Shown here one piece after another: positions 48,008-58,406 of a stretch of DNA of 64,000 bases. Source of the DNA: Massilia sp. PAMC28688 (GTDB taxonomy: Bacteria; Pseudomonadota; Gammaproteobacteria; Burkholderiales; Burkholderiaceae_D); assembly GCF_019443445.1 (NCBI RefSeq), contig NZ_CP080378.1, positions 62,001-126,000 of the forward strand. The letters are read 5' to 3'. Both the position numbers and the translations under genes were made by a program. Numbering within the stretch: position 1 is the stretch's first letter; each line of letters opens with the position of its first letter. The notes below the pieces were generated by a model that saw only the letters and a list, made by a program, of their open reading frames with translations, searched no databases and had not been told where the DNA came from.

Positions 48008-50818
48008 ATGGTAAATCAAGCTGCTGCTCAAGAAACCTCACCAGTCCTGGACAAGGACGCACCGTTAAAAGAAGATATCCGCCTGCTTGGACGCCTGCTC
48101 GGCGACGTCCTGCGCGACCAGGAGGGCGAAGAGGTCTTCAACGTCGTCGAAACCATTCGCCAAACGGCCGTGCGCTTCCGGCGCGAAGACGATGCCGCCG
48201 CCGGCGAAGAACTGACCACGCTGCTGCACAAGCTCTCGCGCAACCAGACCATTTCGGTGGTGCGCGCGTTCTCGTACTTTTCGCACCTGGCCAACATCGC
48301 CGAAGACCAGCACCACATCCGCCGCCGCCGCGCGCACCTGCTGGCCGGCTCCGCGCCCCAGCAGGGCAGCGTCAGCTTCGCCCTGAAAAAGCTGAGGCAA
48401 GCCGGCGTGGAAGGCGAAACCGTGCGCGAGTTTTTCAAGGAAGCCCTGATTGCCCCGGTGCTGACGGCCCACCCGACCGAAGTGCAGCGCAAAAGTATTC
48501 TCGACGCCGAGCATGACATCGCGCGCCTGCTGGCCGAACGCGACCTGCCCCTCACACCCAAGGAGCGCCTGGCCAACACCGACCTGCTGCACGCCCGCAT
48601 CGCGACGCTATGGCAGACGCGCATGCTGCGCTACTCCAAGCTGACGGTGGCCGACGAAATCGACAACGCCCTGTCCTACTACCGCATCACCTTCCTGCGC
48701 GAGCTGCCTGGCCTGTATGACGACATCGAACAGGAAATCGCCGAGCAGTATCCGGGCGAAGGCCTGGCGCTGGGGAACGCACGCTATGTGCAGATGGGCA
48801 GCTGGATTGGCGGCGACCGTGACGGCAACCCGAATGTCAACGCCGGCACCATGCAGCACGCGCTGGTGCGCCAGGCCACCACCATCCTCGACTTCTATCT
48901 CGAGGAAGTGCACGCCCTGGGCGCCGAACTGTCGATTTCGACCCTGATGGTGGGCGCCAGCCCCGAGCTGCAGGCACTGGCCGATGTCTCGCCCGACCAC
49001 TCGCCGCACCGCAGCGACGAGCCATACCGGCGCGCCCTGATCGGCATCTATGCGCGCCTGGCCGCCACCGCCCGCGCGCTGGGCGCGACCAACATCCTGC
49101 GCAAGGAAGTGGGCCACGCCGAGCCGTACGCGCAGGCCTCCGACTTTGCCGATGACCTCAAGATCCTGGCCGCTTCGCTGCGTGCCAACCATGGCGCGCT
49201 GCTGGTCAAGCCGCGCCTGGCCACCCTGCTGCGTGCTTCGGGCATTTTCGGCTTCCATCTCGCCTCGCTCGACATGCGCCAGTCGTCGGACGTGCACGAG
49301 CGCGTGCTGGCCGAGCTGTTTGCCAGCGCCGGCGTGCAAGCCTCGTACGCCCAGCTCGACGAAGCGCAGAAGGTGGAACTGCTGCTGGCCGAACTGGCGC
49401 AGCCGCGCCTGCTGTATTCTCCCTACGCAAAGTACAGCGCCGAAGCCGATTCCGAGCTCTCCATCCTGCGCGCGGCGCGCGACATCCGCGCCCGCTACGG
49501 CGTGCGCGCCATCCGCAACTACATCATCTCGCACACCGAGACCGTGTCGGACCTGCTGGAAGTGCTGCTGCTGCAAAAGGAAACCGGCCTGCTGCGTACC
49601 CAAGCGGGTGAACTCGACGCCATGGTCATCCCGCTGTTTGAAACCATTCCCGACCTGCAGCGCGCCGCGGCCATCATGGGCGAGTGGATGGCAATCCCGA
49701 TGGTCAAGGAACTGATCGCCAAACAGGGCATGCTGCAGGAAGTCATGCTGGGCTACTCGGACTCGAACAAGGATGGCGGCTTCCTCACTTCCAACTGGGA
49801 GCTGTACAAGGCCGAGATCCATCTGGTGAAGGTGTTCGCCGAAGCGGGCGTGAAAATCCGCCTGTTCCATGGCCGCGGCGGCACCGTGGGCCGCGGCGGC
49901 GGTCCAAGCTACGAAGCGATCCTGGCGCAGCCGCCGGGGACCGTCAATGGCCAGATCCGCCTGACCGAACAGGGCGAGATCATCGCCTCCAAGTTCTCGA
50001 ACGCCGAAATCGGCCGCCGCAACCTGGAGCTGCTCGTTGCCGCCACGCTGGAAGCGACGCTCACGCCGCACGCGGCCGAGGGCGACAAGGCGCAGCGCCT
50101 GGCCGGCTTTGAAGACATCATGGCCGACCTTTCGGCGCGCGCCTACAAGGCTTACCGCAACCTGGTGTACGAGACTCCCGGCTTTACCGACTACTTTTTT
50201 TCGGCCACCCCGATTGCGGAAATCGCGGAGCTCAATCTTGGTTCACGCCCGGCCTCGCGCAAGTCGACCAAGCGCATCGAAGACCTGCGCGCCATTCCCT
50301 GGGGCTTTTCGTGGGGCCAGTGCCGCCTGCTGCTGCCGGGCTGGTACGGCTTCGGTTCGGCCATCACGCAGTGGATCGAAGAAGGCAACCGTGACGAAAA
50401 GATCGCCACGCTGCAGGCCATGTTCAAGGAGTGGCCATTCTTTGCCACGCTGTTGTCGAACATGGACATGGTGCTGGCCAAGACCGACCTGGCGATCGCG
50501 TCGCGCTATGCGGAACTGGTGGCCGACGTCGAACTGCGCGAGCGCATCTTCAAGCGTATCGCGGCCGAACATGGCACCACCCTGCGCTGCCTGGAAGCGA
50601 TCACCGGCGCGCATGAACGCCTGGCCGGCAACCCGCTGCTGGCCCGTTCGATCCAGAACCGCTTCGCCTACCTGGACCCGCTCAACCACCTGCAGGTCGA
50701 GCTGATCCACCGGCACCGGAAGGTAGCAGGCGACCCGGCGCAGATCGACGAGCGTGTGCATCGCGGCATCCATCTGTCAATCAATGGCGTGGCCGCAGGC
50801 TTGCGCAACACAGGCTAA
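48008..50818 (+). CDS. ppc: Phosphoenolpyruvate carboxylase
   Basis: The 936-residue enzyme adds bicarbonate to phosphoenolpyruvate to form oxaloacetate, an anaplerotic step. Active-site His lies in [13 protein letters not shown] (about 155), the glycine loop is [13 protein letters not shown] (about 619), [13 protein letters not shown] precedes it, and the C-terminus [13 protein letters not shown] is the conserved allosteric/active end. Normal length. Followed by a strong terminator. Confidence 0.97.
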   Translation: MVNQAAAQETSPVLDKDAPLKEDIRLLGRLLGDVLRDQEGEEVFNVVETIRQTAVRFRREDDAAAGEELTTLLHKLSRNQTISVVRAFSYFSHLANIAEDQHHIRRRRAHLLAGSAPQQGSVSFALKKLRQAGVEGETVREFFKEALIAPVLTAHPTEVQRKSILDAEHDIARLLAERDLPLTPKERLANTDLLHARIATLWQTRMLRYSKLTVADEIDNALSYYRITFLRELPGLYDDIEQEIAEQYPGEGLALGNARYVQMGSWIGGDRDGNPNVNAGTMQHALVRQATTILDFYLEEVHALGAELSISTLMVGASPELQALADVSPDHSPHRSDEPYRRALIGIYARLAATARALGATNILRKEVGHAEPYAQASDFADDLKILAASLRANHGALLVKPRLATLLRASGIFGFHLASLDMRQSSDVHERVLAELFASAGVQASYAQLDEAQKVELLLAELAQPRLLYSPYAKYSAEADSELSILRAARDIRARYGVRAIRNYIISHTETVSDLLEVLLLQKETGLLRTQAGELDAMVIPLFETIPDLQRAAAIMGEWMAIPMVKELIAKQGMLQEVMLGYSDSNKDGGFLTSNWELYKAEIHLVKVFAEAGVKIRLFHGRGGTVGRGGGPSYEAILAQPPGTVNGQIRLTEQGEIIASKFSNAEIGRRNLELLVAATLEATLTPHAAEGDKAQRLAGFEDIMADLSARAYKAYRNLVYETPGFTDYFFSATPIAEIAELNLGSRPASRKSTKRIEDLRAIPWGFSWGQCRLLLPGWYGFGSAITQWIEEGNRDEKIATLQAMFKEWPFFATLLSNMDMVLAKTDLAIASRYAELVADVELRERIFKRIAAEHGTTLRCLEAITGAHERLAGNPLLARSIQNRFAYLDPLNHLQVELIHRHRKVAGDPAQIDERVHRGIHLSINGVAAGLRNTG

Positions 50819-50945
50819 GGGCCTGTAAATATTTTTGTGCGGTGAAACAATTGGAGAGACTTGGTGTCATTCTGATATGTAGAATGAACCTCGGATAGTA
50901 AAAAGGGTGCGACATCCTCGTGCCCCTCTCCTGACTAGCCCATTG

Positions 50946-50979
50946 GCGCACCCGAAGCGATTCGGGTGCGCATTTTTTT
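50946..50979 (+). terminator. Rho-independent terminator after ppc
   Basis: GCGCACCCGAA-GCGA-TTCGGGTGCGC, 11-bp perfect stem, then A and seven T. Lies 127 nt past the ppc stop. The intervening 50819-50945 and following 50980-51115 show no gene. Confidence 0.9.
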
Positions 50980-51115
50980 GGCCACGCGTGTGTGCTGGCA
51001 TCGAAGGCATCAAACTTCCATTGCGTGGCGGCGACACAGCATTGACCAGTTACCGCGTCAGCGGCTGCGCAGCAGCAAGGTGCCGAGGGCATTCACAGCG
51101 ACCGGCACAGCCGGC

Positions 51116-51151
51116 AAAAAAAAACCCAACAGTTGCTGACTAACTGTTGGG
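51116..51151 (-). terminator. Terminator after the second PEP-CTERM gene
   Basis: On the minus strand a 10-bp stem CCCAACAGTT / AACTGTTGGG with a 7-nt loop is followed by nine T. Lies 43 nt after the stop at 51195. Confidence 0.9.
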
Positions 51152-51194
51152 CACGCGCTATGCAGTGTGCACTGCGACGAACTCCAGATGACGA

Positions 51195-51770
51195 TCAGGC
51201 GCTTTTCTTGCGACGAGCAGCAACCAGGCCAACCAGGCCCAGGCCCATGAGAAGGACAGAGGTCGGCTCTGGCACCTCGTTCGCGGCGCTCAGCGTCCAC
51301 ACGCCCGGGGTGTAGCCGTTCGTATAGTAGTTGTAGTTGTAGTCATTGCCATAGAGGCCCTTGCCACTGGCGTAGATCTGGCGGCTCGGGTTGCTGATAT
51401 CGTAGAAGTAATTCGTGTAGGAGTAGCTGTTCGGATAGTCAGCGTCAATGAACAGGAAATTGTTTTGCAATCCGTCGAACGACACCACGCCGCCACCCGA
51501 CACCCAGGTGTACCCGTAATAGTAGTCGCTGGTCCTGTGCATGCTGGAAGCGTAGAGGTTGCCGCTGCCGTTGTAAGCGATGCCATTGATCGAGGCCGTG
51601 ATGTTGGACAGGTTGGTGATCAGGTTGCCATTGGCGGTACCGGTGAAGCTGCCTTCGATCAGCACGCCATTGCCAAAGGCATAGCTGTAATTGTAGAGAG
51701 CGTCAGCGTGAGCTGCCGGTGCAGCAAAGGCGGCGGAAATCAGGGCAGCGATGGTGATAAGCTTTTTCAT
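51195..51770 (-). CDS. PEP-CTERM sorting-domain exported protein
   Basis: The 191-residue protein has a signal peptide (MKKLITIAALISAAFAAPAA, cleavage near HADA) and a C-terminal VPEPTSVLLMGLGLVGLVAA-RRKK tail for exosortase processing. The mature part is rich in Tyr, Asn and Ser (YNYSYAFGNG, YGNDYNYNYYTNGY), like the PEP-CTERM protein at 21.7 kb. AGAGAAT precedes the ATG. Monocistronic with its own terminator. Likely a surface or matrix protein. Confidence 0.9.
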   Translation of the reverse strand: MKKLITIAALISAAFAAPAAHADALYNYSYAFGNGVLIEGSFTGTANGNLITNLSNITASINGIAYNGSGNLYASSMHRTSDYYYGYTWVSGGGVVSFDGLQNNFLFIDADYPNSYSYTNYFYDISNPSRQIYASGKGLYGNDYNYNYYTNGYTPGVWTLSAANEVPEPTSVLLMGLGLVGLVAARRKKSA

Positions 51771-52084
51771 GATTCTCTTTCAGAGTTAATTGGTCTTATC
51801 CCAGCTATAGCACAATGCATGCCAGCAACAATTATTGATGGAAATCAATGAATTGCAATATGCCCCGCCACCCCGCCGCCAACCGCTGTAATGTTTCTCG
51901 ACATAACCTTTAGTTTTGTTTTGGAAACGACAAGATTAATCAGATCAATGATGTTCAAGTCGCCACATTCCTTCCCGTAAAAATGTCGTCATTACAATTC
52001 CCCCCCTCTTTGGCCACATCCACATGTAAAGAATGTCGACATGCGTCCGGCTCCAAGCGCCACGGCTGGACCACTCCGATGCCC

Positions 52085-52116
52085 AAAAAAAAAGGGCGCC
52101 CCCAACGGAACGCCCT
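52085..52116 (-). terminator. Terminator after rpoD
   Basis: On the minus strand AGGGCGTTCC-GTTG-GGGGCGCCC pairs over 9 bp with two G-U pairs and is followed by nine T. Lies about 105 nt beyond the rpoD stop. The rest of 51771-52220 has no gene except one copy of the dispersed repeat. Confidence 0.75.
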
Positions 52117-52143
52117 CATTCACCACCTCAGCACTGCACTAAC

Positions 52144-52191
52144 AATTTCCCAAGTTCAGGGTCAGACCACTTAAACCGGTCAAAATCAATG
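52144..52191 (+). repeat. Dispersed repeat copy (AGGGTCAGACCACTTAAAC ... CAAAATCAAT)
   Basis: CAATTTCCCAAGTT-AGGGTCAGACC-type sequence, then ACTTAAACCGGTCAAAATCAAT. Same elements recur at 58.37, 59.59-59.66 and 59.89-59.97 kb. Confidence 0.75.
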
Positions 52192-52220
52192 TCTTGCCGG
52201 CAGTGTTAGATGCCTCTGCC

Positions 52221-54692
52221 TCAATGGTTGTGCAGGAAGCTCTTGAGCTTGTCCGAGCGCGACGGCTGACGCAGCTTGCTCATGGCTTTGGCTTCAATCT
52301 GGCGAATCCGCTCGCGCGTGACGTCAAACTGCTTGCCTACTTCTTCCAGCGTGTGATCGTTCGACATTTCCACGCCATAGCGCATGCGCAGCACCTTCGC
52401 TTCGCGCGGCGTGAGCGAGTCCAGCACTTCCTTGATCACGTTGCGCATCGATGCATGCAGCGCCGCGTCCAGCGGGGCCAGCGTGGTGTTGTCTTCGATG
52501 AAGTCGCCCAGTTGCGAATCGCCATCCTCGCCCATCGGCGTTTCCATCGAAATCGGCTCTTTCGCGATCTTCATGATTTCGCGAACCTTGTTCTCTGGCA
52601 TTTCCATCTTGAGTGCCAGGGTTGCCAGGTCCGGCTCGCTGCCCGTTTCCTGCATGATCTGGCGCGAGATGCGGTTCATCTTGTTGATCGTCTCGATCAT
52701 GTGCACCGGCACGCGGATGGTACGGGCCATGTCCGCGATCGAACGGGTAATCGCCTGGCGAATCCACCACGTGGCGTAGGTCGAGAACTTGTAGCCGCGG
52801 CGGTACTCAAACTTGTCCACGGCCTTGAGCAGACCGATATTGCCTTCCTGGATCAGGTCGAGGAATTGCAAGCCACGGTTGATGTACTTCTTGGCAATGG
52901 AAATCACGAGGCGCAGGTTGGCCACCGTCATTTCCCGCTTGGCGTGACGGGCCCGCTTTTCGCCGGCCGCCATCTGCTTGTTAATCTTGCGCAGGTCGGC
53001 CAGCGGCAGCGCCACGCGCGCCTGCAGGTCGATCATGCGCTGCTGCAGTTCCTTGATGGCAGGAACATTGCGGCTCAGGACCGTGCTGTACGGATAGGCG
53101 CAGTCGACTTCACGGTCAACCCAGCCCAGATCCGTTTCATTGCCCGGGAACACCTTGATGAAGTGGGCGCGCGGCATGCCGCAGCGGTCCACGCAGATGG
53201 CCAGCACGGCCTTTTCGATGTGGCGCACTTCATCCATCTGGCCGCGCAGGGTGTCGCACAGCTTTTCCACGACCTTGGCCGTGAAACGAATGCCCAGCAG
53301 TTCGTTGGAAATGACTTCCTGCGCCTTGACATACTTGGCCGAGCCGTAGCCCTCTTTCGTGAAGGCAGCCGCCATCTTGTCGAATTCGGCTTCGATCAGG
53401 GCGAACTTGTCGAGCGCGCCCACCTTGAGCTGATTGAGCTGCTCGGCCGAAAAGCCGGCCGCGCCGCCATTGGCGTCGCCATCTTCTTCCTCGTGCTCTT
53501 CATCGTCTTCTTCATCGTCGTCCGAGGCCACGTGCGGCGCCGGGGCGGCAGGCGCCGACGATTCGTTCAGGTCCACGAAACCGTCGACCACTTCATCGAC
53601 CTTGATCTCGTCGCGCGCGATCTTGTGCGACAGCGCGATGATTTCAGCGATCGTGGTCGGACAGGCGGAAATGGCCTGGACCATGTCCTTCAAGCCGCCC
53701 TCGATGCGTTTGGCGATCTCGATTTCGCCTTCGCGCGTGAGCAGTGCCACGGCGCCCATCTCGCGCATGTACATCCGCACCGGGTCGGTGGTACGGCCAA
53801 AATCCGAATCGACCGTCGACAGTGCGGTGGCGGCGGCAGCTTCCACTTCGTCGTCGCTGGTGGCGGTGGCGACGGTGTCGGTCAGCAGCATCATTTCCGC
53901 GTCAGGGGCGCGCTCGTAGACGGCAATGCCCATGTCGTTGAAGGTGGCGATGATGCCTTCCACCGCTTCCGGATCGATGATGTTTTCCGGCAGCTGGTCA
54001 TTGATCTCGGCATAGGTCAGGTAGCCGCGCTCCTTGCCCATGTTGATCAGGTTCTTGATCTGCAGGCGGCGGCGCTCCATGTCCGCTTCGGTCGCTTTCG
54101 GGTCGGCCGGCAGCGTCACGCCACCCTTGGCCTTGCGCTCCCTGGCTTTCGATACCGCCTTCAGTTCGGCGCGCTCGACCGCGTTCAGTGCCGCCACTTC
54201 ATCATTCTCGGGCGTAAATTCGCTTGGCTTGCGGCCGCGGCGGCCCGGCACCTTGACCGATGGCAGCAGGTAGCCGGAAGTGTCGATGGCGGCCAGCGCG
54301 GCGGCGTCCGTGGTCTGGCTGACCGACTTGCCGGCCGTCTGGATCACATTCGGTTCCGCGTCCAGCGCCTTCTTGACGGCGCGCGCTTTCGGCGCCGCCT
54401 TCACGGCGCCCTCGCCCGCTTGCGCAGCATCCGCGGCCGGCGCGTCGACCACGGCCAGCTTGGAGCGCTTGCGCACCACCACCGGGGCCGAGGCCTCGCT
54501 GTTGTTGGCCGCCTCGGCGGCGGCAGCTTCCACGGCGGCCAGGCGCGAGCCTTTTTTGACGACCGTGACCTTGGCAGCCGCTTCCGTTTCCAGGAAATAG
54601 GACGTCGCAGTCTTGGGCACGGCCAGCGGCGCGGCGCCTTTGCGCGGCGCTTTGGCGGCGGTAAGGGTCAGGGTTTTGGCTTTGGTCGTCAT
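52221..54692 (-). CDS. rpoD: RNA polymerase sigma factor RpoD (sigma-70)
   Basis: The 823-residue primary sigma factor is longer than the E. coli protein because of a basic Ala/Lys-rich N-terminal extension (about 1-215) containing an AT-hook-like [10 protein letters not shown], and an acidic stretch ([16 protein letters not shown]) in the non-conserved region. Regions 1.1 ([18 protein letters not shown]), 1.2 ([11 protein letters not shown]), 2.3-2.4 ([20 protein letters not shown]) and 4.2 ([20 protein letters not shown]) are clear. ATG 54692 has GGAG 9 nt before it. dnaG, the usual neighbour, is not adjacent. Confidence 0.97.
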   Translation of the reverse strand: MTTKAKTLTLTAAKAPRKGAAPLAVPKTATSYFLETEAAAKVTVVKKGSRLAAVEAAAAEAANNSEASAPVVVRKRSKLAVVDAPAADAAQAGEGAVKAAPKARAVKKALDAEPNVIQTAGKSVSQTTDAAALAAIDTSGYLLPSVKVPGRRGRKPSEFTPENDEVAALNAVERAELKAVSKARERKAKGGVTLPADPKATEADMERRRLQIKNLINMGKERGYLTYAEINDQLPENIIDPEAVEGIIATFNDMGIAVYERAPDAEMMLLTDTVATATSDDEVEAAAATALSTVDSDFGRTTDPVRMYMREMGAVALLTREGEIEIAKRIEGGLKDMVQAISACPTTIAEIIALSHKIARDEIKVDEVVDGFVDLNESSAPAAPAPHVASDDDEEDDEEHEEEDGDANGGAAGFSAEQLNQLKVGALDKFALIEAEFDKMAAAFTKEGYGSAKYVKAQEVISNELLGIRFTAKVVEKLCDTLRGQMDEVRHIEKAVLAICVDRCGMPRAHFIKVFPGNETDLGWVDREVDCAYPYSTVLSRNVPAIKELQQRMIDLQARVALPLADLRKINKQMAAGEKRARHAKREMTVANLRLVISIAKKYINRGLQFLDLIQEGNIGLLKAVDKFEYRRGYKFSTYATWWIRQAITRSIADMARTIRVPVHMIETINKMNRISRQIMQETGSEPDLATLALKMEMPENKVREIMKIAKEPISMETPMGEDGDSQLGDFIEDNTTLAPLDAALHASMRNVIKEVLDSLTPREAKVLRMRYGVEMSNDHTLEEVGKQFDVTRERIRQIEAKAMSKLRQPSRSDKLKSFLHNH

Positions 54693-54806
54693 AAAAACTC
54701 CAGTCAATAATCCAGCCGGACCGGGCGCAGGGTCCATCCAGATAAGTGTTCAGGTAGCCCGCGCTAAGGGCAATGGTGGCCGCATGCGGCCGCGCGCATC
54801 AGAACG

Positions 54807-54836
54807 AAAAAAAGCCCGCTGGTAAGAAACGGGCTT
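54807..54836 (-). terminator. Orphan terminator-like hairpin upstream of rpoD
   Basis: On the minus strand AAGCCCG / CGGGCTT with an 11-nt loop is followed by seven T. It points the same way as rpoD but lies 115 nt before its start, with no gene upstream on that strand. It may end a small RNA or attenuate rpoD. Other parts of 54693-55130 are AT-rich (54900-54930) and show no gene. Confidence 0.6.
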
Positions 54837-55130
54837 GATCTATTATTCCAGTGAAGAATAGAGGAGACACCGCCATTATGCCCCAATGCAAGATATAGGG
54901 ATAATTGATATATCGCATATCAGATATCACCCAGGCTTATTCTTGCGGGACACCCACGGTCCTCTTTCGTCGAGCTGATACGTCTGCGCTGGCGCAAACC
55001 GCGCGCAGGGCAAGGGGCGGATCATACACGATTTCGCAGCGCGCGGATCATGTTGAAGCGCGGCACTGACGAATAAAATCCCGGCACGTGCGAATGTGTA
55101 CATGCTATCCTTCCGGTTCCAGATCTTATT

Positions 55131-55691
55131 ATGAAGTCAATGAATACAACTAGTCTTGTCGCCGAGCCGGCCGAAGTCCCAGCCGCCGCGGCACCCGCAG
55201 CGCCCGCCCCTGTCACTGAAGCGAGCGCCGCACCGGCGCCCAGCGCCGACGCCAAGCCTGACACTGCGCAGGCTCCGGCCACCCCGGCCAGTGCCCCGTC
55301 GCCGCGTTCGCTGCTTAAACAGTTCCAGCAGCAGTTCCCTGCCTTCCGCGATTGCCTGCCCCTTGCCATCGGCATCGACAAGCAGATTCTCGCGCGCATG
55401 CCCGATCTCGACCGCAAGACCATGCGCACGGCGCTGGGCATTCATACCGGATCGCTGCGCTACCTGCGCGCCATGGAAAAAGCCACCCAGCGCTTTGACC
55501 TGGACGGCGTTGCTGGCGCCGACGTCACCGACACCCACCGCAGCCACGCCAAGGAAACCTTGCAGCAGCGCTTCAAGAAAGAAGCCGAGCGCAAGAAGGC
55601 CGAGCGCGACGCCGCCCAGGCGGCAGAAGCGGACCGCCTGCGCCAGGAAAAGCTGCAACTGCTCGCCTCGAAATTCTCGCGCAACGGTTAA
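55131..55691 (+). CDS. proQ: ProQ/FinO domain RNA-binding protein
   Basis: The 186-residue protein has an Ala/Pro-rich N-terminal tail (about 1-60) and a ProQ/FinO domain (about 62-150: LLKQFQQQFPAFRDCLPLAI, GIDKQIL, TMRTALGIHTGSLRYLRAM). A charged helical C-terminus follows (RFKKEAERKKAERDAAQAAE). FinO-domain proteins bind structured RNAs and act as RNA chaperones. Nine nt separate it from the exonuclease gene, so the pair is probably one transcript handling RNA. Confidence 0.88.
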   Translation: MKSMNTTSLVAEPAEVPAAAAPAAPAPVTEASAAPAPSADAKPDTAQAPATPASAPSPRSLLKQFQQQFPAFRDCLPLAIGIDKQILARMPDLDRKTMRTALGIHTGSLRYLRAMEKATQRFDLDGVAGADVTDTHRSHAKETLQQRFKKEAERKKAERDAAQAAEADRLRQEKLQLLASKFSRNG

Positions 55692-55700
55692 TGCGCGGTG

Positions 55701-56303
55701 ATGACTGACGAAGCAGCTCCGGACCGCCCCGACGAACCCGAACTTCCTCCCTACGAAGGCATCGCCATCACCGCCGTACGCATGGTGAAGACACCGGCGG
55801 AAGCGGCGGCGGCGCTGACCGTGCTGTCGGCCATGGATGCGATTGGCTTTGACACCGAATCGAAGCCCACGTTCATGAAGGGCGAAGTGTCGACCGGCCC
55901 GCACCTGGTGCAGCTGGCCACCGACGAGGTGGCCTACCTGTTCCAGATCGTGCCGGGCAGCGCCTTTGACCTGATGAAGCCGGTGCTCGAATCGCGCGAC
56001 ATCATCAAGGTAGGCTTTGGCCTGCAGGACGACGTCAAGCGCATGCGTGCCAAGCTGGGGATCGACATGGTCAACGTGCTGGACCTGTCGACGGCCCTGC
56101 GCAGGAAGGGCGAACGCAATACGCTCGGGGCCAAGACGGCAGTGGCACGCTTTTTTGGGCAGAAGATGCAAAAGTCCAAAAAGATCACCACGACCAACTG
56201 GGCCATGCCGCGCCTGTCGGAAAAGCAGATCCTGTACGCTGCCGACGACGCCCACGTGGCACTGAAAATCTACCGTCACTGGCGCAGCAGCAGTCCTGCC
56301 TGA
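55701..56303 (+). CDS. 3'-5' exonuclease (RNase D / DEDD family)
   Basis: The 200-residue single-domain nuclease has Exo I DTES in AIGFDTESKP, an Exo II-like VGFGLQDDVKRM and Exo III YAADDAHVALKIY (DEDDy type), with no HRDC domain. Acts on RNA or DNA 3' ends; the substrate is not predictable. ATG 55701 follows a GTG in the same frame; ATG is preferred. Confidence 0.88.
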   Translation: MTDEAAPDRPDEPELPPYEGIAITAVRMVKTPAEAAAALTVLSAMDAIGFDTESKPTFMKGEVSTGPHLVQLATDEVAYLFQIVPGSAFDLMKPVLESRDIIKVGFGLQDDVKRMRAKLGIDMVNVLDLSTALRRKGERNTLGAKTAVARFFGQKMQKSKKITTTNWAMPRLSEKQILYAADDAHVALKIYRHWRSSSPA

Positions 56304-56361
56304 CCACGCGCTACGCCGGGAAGTGCGACAATCATGGCATCTCCGCTCACTCGACGCCATC

Positions 56362-57060
56362 ATGCTCACACATTTCATCCGGTCTCTTTGCCTGCTGGCC
56401 TGCCTGGCCGCGCCGCCCCTGCATGCGGCCGAGCGGCCTGCCGTGCTGCCCGACACCATGGCCCAGCGACTGTTGGCCTGCGCATCCTGCCACGCCAAAA
56501 AAGACGTCAACGACCAGTACTACCCGCGCATCTCCGGCAAGCCGGCCGGCTACCTGTACAACCAGCTGGTGAACTTTCGTGATGGGCGCCGCCAGTTCCC
56601 GATCATGACCTACATGGTCGACCACATGTCCGACGACTACCTGCTGGCGATCGCCAGGCACTTCGCGGCCGAACATTTGCCCGCGCCCCCACCGCAGCCG
56701 ACCGGCGTGAGCGCGGCGATACTGGAGCGCGGGCGGGTACTGGCCCTGCAGGGCGACCCGGCACTGAGGGTGCCGGCCTGCGTGGCCTGCCACGGCCAGC
56801 AGCTTACCGGCGTCAATCCGGCCATTCCCGGCCTGCTTGGACTGCCGCGGGACTACGTCAACGCCCAGCTGGGCGCCTGGCGCAACAAGACGCGCCGTGC
56901 CCACGCGCCTGACTGCATGGCCGATATCGCGGCCCGCCTGTCGCTGGCCGACGTGGCGGCCGTGTCCAACTGGCTTGGCGTGCAGCCGGTGCCGGCCAGC
57001 GCCCGGCCGGCCGAGAGCATCGCCCGGCCGTTGCCGATTGCCTGCGGGAGCGCGTCATGA
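56362..57060 (+). CDS. Diheme cytochrome c
   Basis: The 232-residue exported cytochrome has a signal peptide (MLTHFIRSLCLLACLAAPPL) and two heme-c motifs, CASCH and CVACH, in duplicated cytochrome c4-like halves (each with a later Met ligand candidate, such as PIMTYM). ATG 56362 is the start that gives a proper signal peptide. Overlaps the next cytochrome gene by 4 nt (ATGA). Confidence 0.88.
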   Translation: MLTHFIRSLCLLACLAAPPLHAAERPAVLPDTMAQRLLACASCHAKKDVNDQYYPRISGKPAGYLYNQLVNFRDGRRQFPIMTYMVDHMSDDYLLAIARHFAAEHLPAPPPQPTGVSAAILERGRVLALQGDPALRVPACVACHGQQLTGVNPAIPGLLGLPRDYVNAQLGAWRNKTRRAHAPDCMADIAARLSLADVAAVSNWLGVQPVPASARPAESIARPLPIACGSAS

Positions 57061-58331
57061 AACGCACCATCCTCATTCTGGCTGGCGTGGTGGCCGCCTT
57101 GCTGCTCCTGTCGATCCTGATCGCCTGGCCGCGCACCGACATGGTGGCTTCCTCGTCGCCGGGGGCGTATGCGTCGACACCTGCCAACATCGCGCGCGGC
57201 GCCTATCTGGCCAAGGCCGGCGACTGCATGGCCTGCCACACCACGCGCGGCGGGGTGCCCTATGCGGGCGGGCGCGCGCTCGATACGCCGTTCGGGCGCG
57301 TGGTGGCGCCCAACATCACGAGCGACCGCGAAAGCGGCATTGGCGCGTGGACGGCCGACGACTTCTGGAATGCTCTTCACAACGGCAAGTCGCGCGACGG
57401 GCGCCTGCTCTACCCGGCCTTCCCCTACACCAGCTACACCAAGGTCTCGCGCGACGACGCGGACGCACTGTACGCCTACATGCGCACGATCGCCCCGCAC
57501 AAGAGCGCTCGCCAGCCGCACGCATTGCGCTTCCCGTACGACCAGCAGTTCATGCTGGCCGGCTGGCGCCTGCTGTACTTCACCCCCGGCGTCTACGTCA
57601 ACAACCAGACCCAGTCTGCGCAATGGAACCGCGGCGCCTACCTGGTCGAGGGGCTGGGCCACTGCGCCGCGTGCCACAGTAGCCGCAACCGCTTCGGCGC
57701 CAGTGAAGAAGGACTCAAGGGCGGCATGATCCAGACGCTGGGCTGGTATGCGCCTTCCCTCACATCCGACGCCGAAGCCGGCCTGGGTGACTGGGAAGTG
57801 CCGCAGATCGTGGACCTGCTCAAGACCGGCATCTCGGAACGGGCCACCGTGTTCGGCCCGATGGCTGAGGTGGTGCAAAAAAGCCTGCAGCACGTTTCCA
57901 CCGACGATGTGACGGCCATGGCGGTGTACCTGAAATCGCTGCCGGCGCACGGTGCGCCCCCGGCGAAGGTAGCGCAAGGGCCGCAGGTCGAGCGCATCCT
58001 GGCCGACGGCAGGAAGACCTATGAAGCGCAGTGCATGGAGTGCCATGGGGCCGATGGCAAGGGGCTGCCGCCGCACTATCCGCCGCTGGCGGGCAACCGG
58101 GCGCTGACCATGACGGAAGCGGTCAACCCGATCCGGATAGTGCTCAATGGCGGCTTTGCGCCCACTACCGCGGGCAATCCGCGGCCATACGGCATGCCAC
58201 CGTACAGCCACGTGCTCAGTGACCAGGAAATCGCCAACGTGGTGTCGTACCTACGAAACAGCTGGGGCAACCGCGCCCCGCTCGTGACTTCGGCCGAAGT
58301 GAACCGCTACCGGGGCGTGCCGCTCGACTAG
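57057..58331 (+). CDS. Triheme cytochrome c (alcohol/gluconate dehydrogenase cytochrome-subunit type)
   Basis: The 424-residue protein has an N-terminal membrane anchor or signal (MKRTILILAGVVAALLLLSI) and three CXXCH heme sites: CMACH, CAACH and CMECH. This matches the membrane cytochrome subunit of PQQ- or flavin-dependent periplasmic dehydrogenases. No dehydrogenase gene is adjacent, so its electron donor must be encoded elsewhere or is the diheme cytochrome upstream. Confidence 0.88.
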   Translation: MKRTILILAGVVAALLLLSILIAWPRTDMVASSSPGAYASTPANIARGAYLAKAGDCMACHTTRGGVPYAGGRALDTPFGRVVAPNITSDRESGIGAWTADDFWNALHNGKSRDGRLLYPAFPYTSYTKVSRDDADALYAYMRTIAPHKSARQPHALRFPYDQQFMLAGWRLLYFTPGVYVNNQTQSAQWNRGAYLVEGLGHCAACHSSRNRFGASEEGLKGGMIQTLGWYAPSLTSDAEAGLGDWEVPQIVDLLKTGISERATVFGPMAEVVQKSLQHVSTDDVTAMAVYLKSLPAHGAPPAKVAQGPQVERILADGRKTYEAQCMECHGADGKGLPPHYPPLAGNRALTMTEAVNPIRIVLNGGFAPTTAGNPRPYGMPPYSHVLSDQEIANVVSYLRNSWGNRAPLVTSAEVNRYRGVPLD

Positions 58332-58371
58332 GGGTGGGCCGGCCACGTCTTCCTGGCCGGTCAGCTACCGT

Positions 58372-58406
58372 AAATCAATTTCCCACAGGCGGGGTCAGAT
58401 ACCGTC
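58372..58406 (+). repeat. Dispersed repeat copy abutting the IS110 element
   Basis: AAATCAATTTCCCACAGGCG, then GGGTCAGATACCGTC. Same AAATCAATTTCC and GGGTCAGA blocks as elsewhere in the window, here interrupted at the GATACC junction by the IS110-family element. Confidence 0.65.

Noticed and set aside
52194..54710. Very long open frame opposite rpoD
   Set aside because: Antisense of a certain gene in high-GC DNA; His/Arg/Gly-rich with no domain.
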